Shown: positions 1-8,750, numbered from the stretch's first letter. The stretch is DNA of 64,000 nucleotides from Imbricaverruca yamaguchii (GCA_034440575.1 JAOTOL010001558.1:1766001-1830000); one strand, 5' to 3'. Translations and numbers: made by a program. The notes: generated by a model from the sequence alone, not told the origin.

Positions 1-94
1 GAGGCCAGTGGACACCAGTACGTGACGAGGCTGGCGCGTGTGGCCACAGAGCTCGGCCGACTCCACTCGGCGCTCAACGTGCTCGCCAGACAGA
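1..94 (+). CDS. PPP1R21: PPP1R21 homologue, internal exon (5' side cut by window edge)
   Basis: PPP1R21 (KLRAQ-domain protein, a FERRY complex subunit) is an early-endosome coiled-coil protein that links mRNA cargo to Rab5. The exon reads in frame 1 and includes VTRLARVATELGRLHSALN, a helical stretch resembling the middle of the vertebrate protein (the region with LEEGMLHLFESI). It ends in phase 1 at a GTAGGT donor (95-100). The assignment rests mainly on the convincing downstream exons; this exon alone would be weak. The donor and the last nine exon bases are the start of a four-copy tandem repeat. Codon third positions are G/C rich, as in the later exons. Confidence 0.6.
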
Positions 95-291
95 GTAGGT
101 GGTGCGACCCGAACACAGTGATTCCCAGACACACTAGACATAGTAGGTGGTGGGACCCGAACACAATGATACCCAGACACACCAGACAGAGTAGGTGGTG
201 GGACCCGAACACATCAGGCAATGATGCCCAGACACACCAGACAGAGTAGGTGGTGGGACCTGAACACATCAAACAATGATACCCAAATATA
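86..291 (+). repeat. Donor-spanning minisatellite, 4 copies of 48-55 bp
   Basis: Units begin at 86, 134, 182 and 237. Each opens with the last nine bases of the upstream exon (CCAGACAGA or a one-base variant) followed by GTAGGTGGTG, so each copy carries a splice-donor-like site. The first copy is the real exon end. Confidence 0.85.
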
Positions 292-339
292 CCAGAGGGA
301 TACTCAACATGGATTGAAATCTCGAAGGTCTTGTTTAAC

Positions 340-1815
340 TAACCTATTGGGGTTCATGGAGTATGTTACTAAGAAGTAGACAATCAAAGCAGGATAGATG
401 GTGTGTACTTGTACTTTGGCAAAGCTTTTGATAAATAGCCACATGGAAGGCTAATTCATCAACTATGGCAGCATGGAATTGTTGGAAAAGTTCTGGCTTT
501 GATTGAACCATGGTTGAGGGGAAGGAACAAAGGATAGTATTAAATGGATGTAGATCTGATTGGAAGGATGTTTTGAGTGATGTACCGCATGCCTCTGTAT
601 TAGGGCCACTTCTCTTTATCATCTTTGTGAGTAACAGAGTTAGCACTGAGGGATAGATTGTTCAAATTTGTTGATTCCAACAAGCTGGTAGGAGTGGCTA
701 ACAGTAGTGGTCAATCTAGTAATATTCGACTAGACCTAAAAACTCTAGACTAGACCTAAAACTCTTTGCAGGATTTAAAAAGTGGTCTGATCAATGACAG
801 ATGTCTCAAAAAAATGATAAGTGTGAGGTAATGCATCTGGGATATGTACGTGAGACTTTCAGATGTGCAACAGGAAGGAGGGAACTGGATGTTATTGAAG
901 AGGAAAGAGACTTAAGTGTGTTGGTTTCAAAAGACCTTAAAGCAGAAAAACAGTGCATCTCAGCTAGGAACAGGGGACTCAGAATGCTATGACTCATTCA
1001 TAGGAGTGTGAGATATAAGAGCAAGGAAGTCATAACCATACTTAGCACATGTGCGATCCCACTTAGAATATCATGCACAAGCATTGACCTCATACCTGGA
1101 AAAGATATAGATATGTTAGAAAGAGTTGCAGCACAATGCCACCAGACTCATCAGTGAAATAGGTAACTTAGAGTATGTAGAAAGGCTTATGACATTAGAT
1201 GTGTACTCACTCAAGTATAGGAGATTAAGGGGGACATGATTGAAATGTACAAGATTGTTAAAGGGGCAGACCAGGTCAAGTTGAATGATGCTCCTCGGTT
1301 TAGAGTATCACATAGGGGGTCATCAATCCAGGTTAGACAGGTTGAGCTGTAGGACAGTAAAGTGGCAACAGGTCTCCAGTCAAAGGATTGCTGATCAGTG
1401 GAATAGGCTGCCTGCTGATGCTGTGGTGAGTTCCTCATTGAATGCATTAATAGGTATGGTAAATAATTTTTAGGCAGGAAAATCTTGTTTTTGAGTTTCA
1501 ATTATTTATGGATGGGGTGAGATTTATGCTAAGTAAGTGTGCACGGCACAGACCCCTTTAAGCAGGCATGGATGCAGTTTGATAATTATTGGTAAGGCAT
1601 TCAATCCACATGTGTCGATATGGATCAAAGGAATAGGGCTGGCTAGCTAGGGTAGATAGGCATTGATAGGCGGGTGGGATGTTGGCGGATGGTTTCTTTA
1701 AGCTGTGGTGATGGTTGTGGTGGCTCTTTTTTACCAGGCTTAATGTGTCTTCCATTTACAGACTGAACTGGATGGGCCCTTGTGGCTCTTATTCAGTCTA
1801 AACACTTAATGCCTT
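340..1815 (+). mobile_element. CR1-like LINE relic (3' part of RT and 3' UTR)
   Basis: Conceptual translation in shifting frames gives reverse transcriptase pieces in the expected order: SVLGPLLFIIFVSN (590-640), KCEVMHLG with EERDLSVLVSKDLKAEKQC (820-950), then the thumb and C-terminal module with RRLRGDMIEMYKIVKGADQV (1220-1280) and SIEWNRLPADAVV-type text (1395-1430). Stops and frameshifts are frequent, so it is dead. Beyond about 1480 comes a 3' UTR that ends near 1815 with a GGGCCCTTGTGGCTCTTATT block, seen again near 20370. It lies in a PPP1R21 intron. Confidence 0.75.
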
Positions 1816-1863
1816 TGTGACTATATATTGCGTCGCCAATCTGGCATCCATTGGTCGCAGGCA

Positions 1864-1930
1864 GACTCCTCACTTCCTTCCGACGCCGCTGCGAGACTTG
1901 GCTCACGATCATTGGCTCTGGAGTCCGGTG
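1864..1930 (+). CDS. PPP1R21: Possible PPP1R21 exon (weak)
   Basis: After an AG at 1862-1863 one frame reads SSLPSDAAARLGSRSLALES, similar in pattern to SSLCTSALRARNLELSQDM in the vertebrate protein. The exon would start in phase 1, matching the donor at 94, and would end near a poor GTGTCC donor. The same frame hits a stop near 1968. No strong donor is visible, so boundaries are a guess. The stretch 1931-2013 has a similar TEQP-coding motif and may be a diverged duplicate of the next exon start. Confidence 0.35.
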
Positions 1931-2013
1931 TCCCATCGACCGAGCAGCCGCGACCCCGCGACACGTTCTGATGTGCTGCACTATGTCCGCTGACTGTGAG
2001 TGCCCGCCCGCAG

Positions 2014-2106
2014 CCTCCTTCACCGAACAGCCGACCGTGTCCTCCAGCAAACGTCTGCTGTCACTGCTGGGACAAGTGCTGGCCGACCTCCACACCGCCC
2101 TCAGAG
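2014..2106 (+). CDS. PPP1R21: PPP1R21 homologue, internal exon
   Basis: The acceptor is CCCGCAG at 2007-2013 and the donor is GTACGG at 2107. The exon starts and ends in phase 1. It encodes a segment ending SKRLLSLLGQVLADLHTALR, which aligns with the vertebrate YSSVLTNVGAALHGF region, part of the helical domain that follows the N-terminal coiled coil. Phase and content join cleanly to the next exon at 2634. Nothing else of note is visible between this exon and the two tiny insertions at 2210 and 2299. Confidence 0.65.
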
Positions 2107-2209
2107 GTACGGCGCACCGCGGCCGGACTGGCGGACTTTGAACCCATGATGTGGAAGAGATATAATTGTCGTGCTGTTGAATTCGGAGTGCATGATTATC
2201 GTGTGCACT

Positions 2210-2254
2210 AAATGACCAATGCAGTCGACACGCCCTAAGTCCCAAGTAACTAAC
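2210..2254 (+). mobile_element. Ultrashort element (45 bp) with 16-bp target-site duplication
   Basis: The element begins AAATGACCAATGCAG and ends GTAACTAAC. It is flanked by GATTATCGTGTGCACT (2194-2209) and GATTGTCGTGTGCACT (2255-2270), a 15/16 match. It belongs to the dispersed GGGCGC...GCGCCC family described in the findings; this copy lacks the first few bases. Confidence 0.8.
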
Positions 2255-2298
2255 GATTGTCGTGTGCACTTGTTTTTCCGCCGACAGCCATGTTATCA

Positions 2299-2330
2299 GC
2301 TGCATGACCACTGCAGTCGATGTGCCCCTA
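2299..2330 (+). mobile_element. Ultrashort element (32 bp) with 13-bp target-site duplication
   Basis: The core GCATGACCACTGCAGTCGAT with GTGCCCCTA lies between two perfect copies of AGCCATGTTATCA (2286-2298 and 2331-2343). The 3' tail of the family is missing. Confidence 0.7.
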
Positions 2331-2633
2331 AGCCATGTTATCATTTTTGCGGAAATCGAAATACCGTTCTGGCTGGATGTGAGAAAACAAATGAAGCACA
2401 CTGGCTGCAGCTCCAGTTTTCTTTCACGCTTTGATATCTTTCCAAGCGATTTCTTATCAGATCGTGCCAATGTCAATTTCAATATTCCGCCGTCTGTGGC
2501 GACTTCTGGTTGACGCCGCTATGCCGACGTTGAAGCTTGAGCCGTCCATGGGTCGGCGATGCAGCCGCACACTTGGTTATGCGGGTGACGGATGTCAGGT
2601 GTAAATTGCCGAGCACGACGGGTGTGCCGGCAG

Positions 2634-2761
2634 AGCTCTCCAAGTGCTACACCCTGCGGATGTCCGAGGAGCGTGACCTAGCGTCCAGCAACGTCGCCCT
2701 CTGCACCACCAACGAATGCATCCTCAGCTCACTGGTGGCGGCCACTACAGCCGCCGAGAAG
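2634..2761 (+). CDS. PPP1R21: PPP1R21 homologue, internal exon (CTTNECILSSL motif)
   Basis: The acceptor is CCGGCAG (2627-2633) and the donor is GTCAGT (2762). Joined in phase 1 to the previous exon it gives ELSKCYTLRMSEERD and CTTNECILSSLVAATTAAEK, matching the highly conserved vertebrate LITTNDCILSSVVALTNGAGK block, which is a diagnostic piece of PPP1R21. The exon ends in phase 0. The start was chosen because only this AG keeps the phase and the alignment to vertebrate DISKHYSQKA. Confidence 0.85.
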
Positions 2762-2885
2762 GTCAGTCGCCACCGCCGCTCGCGCCACGATTGGCGCTGA
2801 AATCGCTCGCCGCTGGGGCCGGGGCTGGTACTGGGATGATTTGTCATCGCGATCCCACTCCCAATGACTGGTGCCGTAATCAGCT

Positions 2886-3100
2886 ACCATCACCACACAC
2901 TACGACTGGTACTTGGGCCAGTCACCATCGACACACACTACCACTGGTGCTGGGGCATATTACCTTCATCACGCACCATCACTGGTACTGGGGCCAGTTA
3001 CCATCGCCACACACAGCCACTGGTACTGGGGCCAGTCACACACCACCACTGGTGCTGGGGCCAGTTACCATCGCCACACACCAGCACTGGTACTGAGAAC
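2886..3100 (+). repeat. 38-bp minisatellite, about 6 copies
   Basis: The unit resembles ACCATCGCCACACACAGCCA followed by CTGGTACTGGGGCCAGT. It sits in the intron between exons 2634-2761 and 3456-3602 and does not touch a junction. I see nothing recognisable in 3101-3455. Confidence 0.85.
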
Positions 3101-3455
3101 CATCACCATTACCACACAATGGCTGACACAAGCGTGAGTTAGCACGGCGTGGGTCACGGTACGTCACCATACCTGAACGGCGGGACCTTGCGGTAGTTTA
3201 TGTACTTGGCTGGATATGTTGACGCGAGAGCCTGTGCCACATCAACAGTTGGATGTGTTTCAAACATGGAGACTCACTACCAGACGTGGGGGGACGTCAA
3301 GTGTTCACATACTATGTCCAGTATGTTCTGCTGATCGTCATTGCCTGCCTTTTGCCTCCTGTCCTGTGCCCCACGTTTCATGGTGGCCATCAGCGTCGTG
3401 TCTGATATCTGGAGCCGGTAGGTGGAAGTTCCTGCTCACGCTCGGCCTCCGCCAG

Positions 3456-3602
3456 ATGAAGTCCGTGTGGGCGACCAACCTGGCGTGGATGAGCAGCCTG
3501 TCCACGGTGACGTTCCGCTGCGGCGCCTCGGAGGCGGGCGCCAGCGCCATCGTCAACCGGCTGGCCACGCGCAGCGCCGCCTACCTGCGTCTGCTGGAGA
3601 CG
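3456..3602 (+). CDS. PPP1R21: PPP1R21 homologue, internal exon
   Basis: The acceptor is CTCCGCCAG (3447-3455) after a pyrimidine-rich run, and the donor is GTGAGG (3603). The exon is 49 codons, phase 0 at both ends. It reads MKSVWATNLAWMSSLSTV and then NRLATRSAAYLRLLET, in step with the vertebrate FFSNNLDYFIASLS ... LQYKKKAAAYMKSL region. Strong G/C in third positions supports this frame over the overlapping one. The last 30 bases and the donor are duplicated twice in the intron that follows. Confidence 0.8.
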
Positions 3603-3702
3603 GTGAGGTGCCTACCTCCGCCTACCTCCGGCTCCTGGAGACGGTGAGGAAGCCTACCTCCGCCTGTCTTCGTCTCCTGGAGACGATGAGGAAGCCTATA
3701 TG
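3571..3702 (+). repeat. Donor-spanning minisatellite, 3 copies of 41-42 bp
   Basis: Copy 1 is the true exon end (AYLRLLET then GTGAGG at 3603). Copy 2 repeats SAYLRLLET and an intact GTGAGG at 3644. Copy 3 repeats SACLRLLET but its donor reads ATGAGG at 3686. Use of the second donor would add 41 bases and shift the frame. Confidence 0.85.
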
Positions 3703-4083
3703 GCCCATGTTCCTTGCGGCCGGCACCGCAGTCTGGCACCCTCGCGCCCCTGGTGACGTGTTGTGTCTGACTGTATATGACCCATGTTCTTTGTGGCCGA
3801 CACCCCAGACTTGCCTGCCGCCCTCGCGGTCTTGTGTAGCCTGTTTTGGGTGTTACTGTATGGCCCGTGTTCCTTGTGATCGACATCCCAGACCGCCGCT
3901 CCCCGTCGCCTCGTGTGACCTGTTGTGTGTTCCCGTGACTCGTCCCAGACCGCCGGTCCCCGTCGCCTCGTGTGACCTGTTGTGTGTTCCCGTGACTCGT
4001 CCCAGACCGCCGGTCCCCGTCGCCTCGTGTGACCTGTTGTGTGTTCCTGTGACTTATCTCAGACTGGCGGTCCCCGTGGCTCG
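3703..4083 (+). repeat. Acceptor-spanning minisatellite, 57-bp period
   Basis: Acceptor-like CAG sites recur at 3891, 3948, 4005 and finally 4062 (position of the G), each followed by ACCGCCGGTCCCCGT-like sequence that copies the first bases of the next exon (ACTGGCGGTCCCCGTGGCTC). More decayed copies reach back to about 3703. The 57-bp period is a multiple of three, but the repeated units carry an in-frame TGA nine codons in, so upstream acceptors would truncate the protein. Confidence 0.85.
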
Positions 4084-4233
4084 TACGATCACTCGCTGGC
4101 CGGCTCCCTGGGTGAGAACGACGAGGCGGAGACGGCGGCGCGGCTGGAACGCTGTCAGAAGACCATCACCGAACTGGAGCAGGCCAAGGAGCGCTGGAGG
4201 CTAGAGTTCCAGCTGATCAAGGCCAAATACGAG
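4063..4233 (+). CDS. PPP1R21: PPP1R21 homologue, coiled-coil exon
   Basis: The acceptor is TTATCTCAG (4054-4062) and the donor is GTAAGC (4234). The exon is 57 codons, phase 0 at both ends. It encodes RLERCQKTITELEQAKERW and RLEFQLIKAKYE, matching vertebrate VQQSLEKISKLEQEKEHW and MLEAQLAKIKLE. Heptad-like spacing of L, I and E residues indicates coiled coil. Its first 25 bases are the template for the upstream 57-bp repeat. Confidence 0.9.
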
Positions 4234-4329
4234 GTAAGCTTCTCGGTCGTGGTATCTGGCATACGATTGTGTTGACATGTGCATTGTGCTGACCTTTACC
4301 CCACCCCCGCTCAAGTGTCAGGGAAGTGT

Positions 4330-4500
4330 TCTGTTATCCCAGCACGTTCGGTAAGGTCGTGTTTTCAGTCTGACGGCCGATGCGAGTTCGAATCCAGAAC
4401 AGGGCAGTCGTTTTTCACTGAGCGAGGTCAACAGCCAACCCATGCGCGCTGTGTTGTGAAAAGAAGTCGGGCGATGTCCGGGTCAGGCTGAAAAACATGC
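4330..4500 (+). mobile_element. Possible tRNA-derived SINE relic
   Basis: A B-box-like GCGAGTTCGAATCC (4381-4394) lies about 45 bases after GTTCGGTAAGGTCG, in the spacing expected of a tRNA-derived Pol III promoter. The body does not match the main SINE family here. No target-site duplication was found. Confidence 0.35.
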
Positions 4501-4621
4501 ACAGCCTGATACAGTAACTGACACTCGAAAACAACTTGCGCATGGCTGTACGGAATGCTAAATATCTCCGATTGGAACTGCCGGGCATCACTGTTGGCTG
4601 GCACGCGTGTCGGAGCGCACG

Positions 4622-4795
4622 GTAGTCTAGGGGGACGCGTAGTCTAGGGATAAGTTGCTCGTCTCACCATCAAAAGGTTGTGGGTTCGTGTCTCGCCTGT
4701 CGCTACTCTTCGCCCGCGACCAATCGGCGTGAGAGATTGGTGACGCTACATGACTCAACGGTCGATGTGTCGTAAAACCAATAAATAGCCGACCA
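4622..4795 (+). mobile_element. tRNA-derived SINE, main family, plus orientation
   Basis: The head GGGGACGCGTAGTCTAGGGA and the B-box GGTTGTGGGTTCGTGTCTC mark a tRNA-like promoter. The body carries the family signature ACCAATCGGCGTGAGAGATT and GACGCTACATGACTC, and the tail is GTAAAACCAATAA. A GGAGCGCACGG / GGAGCGCGCGG pair flanks it as a probable target-site duplication. Its 3' end lies about 40 bases upstream of the exon acceptor at 4835. Confidence 0.85.
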
Positions 4796-4835
4796 GGAGC
4801 GCGCGGCGTGACATGGCGCCGCCGTCGTGTGGCAG

Positions 4836-5072
4836 CACCTGCAGGCCGAGTCGGCACCGCCGGCCGGCGCGCCGGAGCCGCCCGAGCAGGAGAGCGCCGC
4901 CGGCGAGTCGAGGCTCAGCACGCCAGACGGCCAGGTGGTCACGTCGGCCAACCCCTGGACGGACGTGGCGGCGCGCGAGTCGCGCCTCAAGGCCGACCTC
5001 ATGGCGCAGCTGGACGAGATGGTGGTGCGCCTGCAGACTGCCGAGGGCAAGTGCCGGCACTACCAGATAGAG
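4836..5072 (+). CDS. PPP1R21: PPP1R21 homologue, internal exon
   Basis: The acceptor is GTGTGGCAG (4827-4835) and the donor is GTGGGC (5073). The exon is 79 codons, phase 0 at both ends. The first half is low-complexity (Ala, Pro, Glu), as in the poorly conserved linker of vertebrate PPP1R21. The second half reads SRLKADLMAQLDEMVVRLQ and TAEGKCRHYQIE, in line with the vertebrate MARIVELTSQLQLAD segment. It joins in phase to the last exon, giving E-CRHLVRSL against vertebrate ECRALSKRL. Confidence 0.85.
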
Positions 5073-5141
5073 GTGGGCGCTGGCACTGCCATCGACGCGC
5101 TTACGCCGTACGGTTTTGACCATGTGGGTTTCAGCCAGTGT

Positions 5142-5303
5142 GGTGGTGGTGGTGGTTGTGACTTTACGACGCACTCAGCAGCTGAGGTCATAAGGCGTCG
5201 CCCGCCTCTCACCCTGGCAGGAAGTGCGGGCGCCGCGGGGAATCGAACCCCATACCTCTGGCTTGCCAGACGCTCACTTAACCACCGAGCTACTGGCGCC
5301 CCA
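5142..5303 (-). mobile_element. tRNA-derived SINE with a different tRNA head, 14-bp TSD
   Basis: On the minus strand it starts with a tRNA-like head (AGTAGCTCGGTGGTTAAG, then GGGTTCGATTCCCC) whose 7-bp acceptor-stem halves GGGCGCC/GGCGCCC still pair. The body ends GACGCCTTATGACCTC ... GTGCGTCGTAAA, related to the main SINE tail. Perfect GTTTCAGCCAGTGT copies at 5128-5141 and 5304-5317 are the target-site duplication. The anticodon arm does not fold properly, so it is not a functional tRNA gene. Confidence 0.85.
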
Positions 5304-5317
5304 GTTTCAGCCAGTGT

Positions 5318-5884
5318 AAGACCTTTAAAACTAATTGATACGAGGGAGACGATATTCTTGTAGGAAGGAGAATCGAGACACGTGACATTTAAAAATGGCA
5401 CTGAAAACGAATACTAATAAAACAATGATGCATGGATTTACACGGAATGCCATGGAAATGAGGGCATCGCCTTCAACCCCATCCAGACAAAACGAGCCGT
5501 GTGTGGACGCCTAAAAATCCACAAATCCTGGTCAGACGTAGTCGGTGGGTGCTGCTGTGGGTGAATCGCGATCGCCGCCGCTGTCAGGTGGAGTTGAATG
5601 GATGGCAACGCTGTGCATAGTCAAAGGAAATATTGTCACTGCCACTTAAAGGTTGGTGTACGATAACTGTCGGTAGCATTGCGGATTGGTGGGAGTGGGG
5701 GACTGCTACCACTAGATGATGAGGCTGGCAGACGTGCGGGTGTGGTCAAGGTGGTCTGGTAGCTGCAGCTGTCAGGAGATCTATCAAACTGAGAAACACA
5801 GCGTAGCTAGATAGATGGAACATAATTTAATTTTACGAGTTGTAAAAGCACTTTAATGGATATAACCTGAAGTACGATGAAAAC
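5318..5884. other. Intron sequence, nothing recognised
   Basis: Part of the intron between PPP1R21 exons 4836-5072 and 7109-7360. I see no exon, repeat or mobile signature here. Confidence 0.6.
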
Positions 5885-6100
5885 TGACAGGGAATGGATG
5901 CCACTGTTTGTTGAGTCTTGTGACAGGGAATGGATGCTACCATTTGTTGGGTCTTGTGACAGGGAATGGATGCCACTGTTGGTTGGATGGACGCTGTATG
6001 ACAGGAGCAGTCGATGCGCCCCAAAGCCCAAATAACCAACTGACCATCACTGTTTGTCGGACCTTGTGACAGGGAATGGATGTCACTGTCAGTTGGGTCT
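5885..6100 (+). repeat. 36-bp minisatellite interrupted by an ultrashort element
   Basis: TGACAGGGAATGGATGCCAC-type units recur at about 5885, 5921, 5957 and 6067. Between them (about 5990-6045) sits a copy of the ultrashort family (CGCTGTATGAC ... GCAGTCGATGCGCCCC ... AAATAACCAACT). Flanking CACTGTTGGTTGGA and CACTGTTTGTCGGA could be a target-site duplication or simply adjacent repeat units. Confidence 0.75.
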
Positions 6101-6596
6101 TGACCATACTCATGTATGGAGCTGCTCAGAATCTGCCGTCCGGCTTTTCGTTCGCTACTCCCATACTTTTTGGAGCAGCTCCAGCTTCACTTCACAATCA
6201 CGTCTTGTGCAAGCTTTCCACAATTATATCCTTGCTGGAGGTGGAGTCAAGCCACTTTTCTATTATCTCGAGCCTTTTTGGCTTTGTTGTGCAGAGCAGA
6301 TGCAGATTTATGCAAATTCACACCCATGGGCACATATCCTTTGTTTTGGCAATTATAAGGCGTACACACCTGGTGTCTTTGAGAAACGCTTTATATGCAA
6401 TGAGAGCGACGGTTCCAGAAGGGCGAATCGAGTGGAAGGGTGCTATTGGAAGTGAATAAGTAAGACTGCTTGTGCTTCTAACGCCTCTTGTGATGTCTCA
6501 TATTCTGTAGATCCATTTCGTAGTACAAAGTTGTCCATTTTAAGCAAAAAGTTGTAAAATGTCCTGAGGTAGGTCTAGGAAGGCATCAAAAGAACA
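6101..6596. other. Intron sequence, nothing recognised
   Basis: Relatively AT-rich. Open frames are present but show no family I recognise and no splice context. Confidence 0.5.
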
Positions 6597-7138
6597 AATG
6601 CTGGCACCTAGTACGTAATCTGGCATCGTCTGACCCCCCAGTGTTGACACCTAGTACGTAATCTGACCATCGTCTGCCCCCCAGTGCTGATATATAGTAT
6701 GTAATCTGACTATCGCCTGACCCCCCAGTGCTGACACCTGGTATGTAATCCGGCCATCGTCTGAATCCCCAGTGCTGACACCTAGTGCGTAGCTTGACCA
6801 TCGTCTGACCCCCAGTGCCGACACCTAGTACGTAATCTGACCACCGTCTGACCCCCAGTGCCGACACCAATCTGACCATCGTCTGACCCCCAGTGCCGAC
6901 ACCTGGTATGTAATCTGACCATCGTCTGACCCCCAGTGCCGACACCTGGTAGGTAATCTGACCATCGTCTGACCCCCAGTGCCGACACCTGGTAGGTAAT
7001 CTGACCACCGTCTGACCCCCAGTGCCGACACCTGGTATGTAATCTGACCATCGTCTGACCCCCAGTGCCGACACCTGGTAGGTAATCTGACCACCGTCTG
7101 ACCCCCAGTGCCGACACCTGGTACGCAGTCTGACCGCC
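6597..7138 (+). repeat. Acceptor-spanning minisatellite, 12 copies of about 43 bp
   Basis: The A of an AG acceptor-like site recurs at 6640, 6683, 6727, 6771, 6814, 6857, 6892, 6935, 6978, 7021, 7064 and 7107. Each lies in CTGACCCCCAG or a one- or two-base variant and is followed by TGCCGACACCTGGTA-like sequence, the first bases of the last exon. One copy is shortened to 35 bp. Only the last copy leads into open coding sequence. Copies nearest the exon are most alike. Confidence 0.9.
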
Positions 7139-7360
7139 GTCGAGGATACGTGCTCGCTGGTGCAGCGTCAGCTGACGGAGGCGGCGGCCGCGCGCCAGGC
7201 CACACAGAACGAGCTGGTCACCACGTCGGCCAGCTACGAGAGCCAGATGACGGCCATGTCCGACCACCTGGCCGGGCTCAACGAGAAGCTGTCTGCGCAG
7301 CGCGACCAGATCGACCAGCTGCGCTACCAGCTGGGGCAGCGCAAGCGCAACAACAGATAA
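7109..7360 (+). CDS. PPP1R21: PPP1R21 homologue, last coding exon and stop
   Basis: The acceptor is GACCCCCAG (7100-7108). The exon has 84 codons including TAA at 7358-7360. It begins CRHLVRSLTAVEDTCSLVQR and contains SYESQMTAMSDHLAGLNEKL followed by SAQRDQIDQLRYQ. This matches the diagnostic C-terminal block of vertebrate PPP1R21 (SYEDQLSMMSDHLCSMNETL, SKQREEIDTLK). A short basic tail follows, as in the family. The start was set by phase with the donor at 5072 and by the CRxL match. The first 30 bases are the source of the 43-bp array in the preceding intron. Confidence 0.92.
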   Translation, partial: CRHLVRSLTAVEDTCSLVQRQLTEAAAARQATQNELVTTSASYESQMTAMSDHLAGLNEKLSAQRDQIDQLRYQLGQRKRNNR

Positions 7361-7371
7361 CGTCGCAGGCC

Positions 7372-7572
7372 GCGCTGTCGGGTCCGGTGGGGTGGTGTCC
7401 GATCACGGGCGGGGGCAGGGTCTGCTGACTGAGCAGTGTCGCCTGCTGTCAGGTCGGGTGGGGTGGTGTCCGATCACGGGCGGGGGCAGGGTCTGCTGAC
7501 TGAGCAGTGTCGCCTGCTGTCAGGTCGGGTGGGGTGGTGTCTGGTCACGGGCGGGGGCAGGGTGTCGTTGGC
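7372..7572 (+). repeat. 73-bp minisatellite, about 3 copies, just after the stop codon
   Basis: The unit includes GGTGGGGTGGTGTCCGATCA, then CGGGCGGGGGCAGGGTCTGC and GACTGAGCAGTGTCGCCTGC. Copies are nearly identical. Confidence 0.9.
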
Positions 7573-7971
7573 AGGTCACACGCTACCCGCTCGCTGCTGC
7601 GAGTGGCCAGGCACCACATGTCACTGGCACGGACGGGTCGCATGCTGCCCCCTCGCTGGCACGGACAGGAACCTCATCTGTCCCTACGGCTCGCGCGTCC
7701 CACTCACTACCGCGGATGTGTATCCACTCGCTACTCCGTCGCTGCTTCGCACCTCCCCGCCTCGTCTTCCGTCGCTGCGGTCCAGCGGTGCTGAAGTCGC
7801 CTCTGCTGAAGTCCTTCAGCAGTGCTGACGCAGGCGGTGGCGACGTCGCCACCACTGCGCCGCGCGGCATTGGCAGTGGTTGGGACGTGCGTGGGTGCCA
7901 TTGCCGGCCGTGGCCGACCTCCCGACGACGGTGGTGTGGGACGCGGCGAGTGCGTGCCATCGCTGCTGCCC

Positions 7972-8000
7972 CCACCACCACCACCACCACCACCACCACC
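7972..8000 (+). repeat. CCA trinucleotide run
   Basis: About nine CCA/ACC units. It generates His- or Trp-rich spurious frames. Confidence 0.9.
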
Positions 8001-8331
8001 ATGACGCCGCTGTCCGTGACGACGAGGAGCCCCCTGCCGGACGCTGGCTGCGGAGCCGGTCGGTGTTGCGCCGCTGGCCTCGGGCGTGAGCCGGTCTAAC
8101 CGGTGTGTCGTCGGACGTTTCCGGGGGCCGCCCGCCTCCGTTCAGTTGGAAGTTGGAAAGCATGCTGATGTGTTGAAGGACACACGCCGGCGACGAAGTT
8201 GAGCACAGGTGCACACGTCACACACAGGCTTTGGTCTCAATGGAGCGCGCACGTTTCGGACACTCGTGACACCGCCTCATTTGTGTTCGTCCCCCTCAAA
8301 CTTTCGCATTGCACAGGTCGAGGCTCGCGTG

Positions 8332-8505
8332 CATGTCAGCCAGACGTGCACAGATCGCCGACGTGTCCCGGGCCAGAGGTGCACAGGTCGTCAACGTGTC
8401 GCGTGCGAGATGTGCACAAGTCGCCGACGTGTCGTGCGCAAGACGTGCACAAGTCGCCGACGTGTCTCGCACGCCAGACGTACACAGATCGCCGACGTGT
8501 CGCGC
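8332..8505 (+). repeat. 37-bp minisatellite, about 5 copies
   Basis: Units contain GTGCACAAGTCGCCGACGTG with variation. It is in the inferred 3' UTR. Confidence 0.85.
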
Positions 8506-8725
8506 TAAACGATGGCACGCTTCTGCACAACCGTGAATCTCGCTTAGAGCAATGTGTTTTGTTGGTGATAATGCTATTATTCAAGCACGGTTTGTGGATG
8601 ACATTCCTACTGACCAGATGTACGTTGAGAGGACGTTGGTAACGTCGCTCAGCACGAACAGACCCATTCACTTGGGATGTATAACTATACTGTGTTTACT
8701 CGATACGTATCCATAATGTACGTGG

Positions 8726-8731
8726 AATAAA
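8726..8731 (+). terminator. PPP1R21: Candidate poly(A) signal AATAAA
   Basis: First canonical hexamer downstream of the PPP1R21 stop, in an AT-rich context (GGAATAAAGCATATTTAC). No transcript evidence is available here. Confidence 0.5.
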
Positions 8732-8750
8732 GCATATTTACAAGAGAATA

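Larger units (their letters stand above)
7361..8750 (+). other. PPP1R21: Probable 3' UTR of PPP1R21
   Basis: It runs from the stop codon to just past an AATAAA at 8726. It contains three tandem arrays (7372-7572, 7972-8000, 8332-8505) and no convincing coding exon. The extent is inferred from the first good poly(A) signal. Confidence 0.55.

Noticed and set aside
3216..3455. Upstream extension of the PPP1R21 exon in the open frame
   Set aside because: Phase with the previous donor (phase 0) and a good pyrimidine tract put the acceptor at 3455; the upstream part lacks similarity and coding composition.
5142..5303. Functional tRNA gene on the minus strand
   Set aside because: The acceptor and T arms look good, but the anticodon arm cannot form a 5-bp stem with a 7-nt loop, and it is flanked by a TSD with a SINE body; it is a SINE head.
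6597..7138. CRISPR-like regular array
   Set aside because: The 43-bp units are contiguous with no unique spacers and the context is eukaryotic; it is a tandem repeat.
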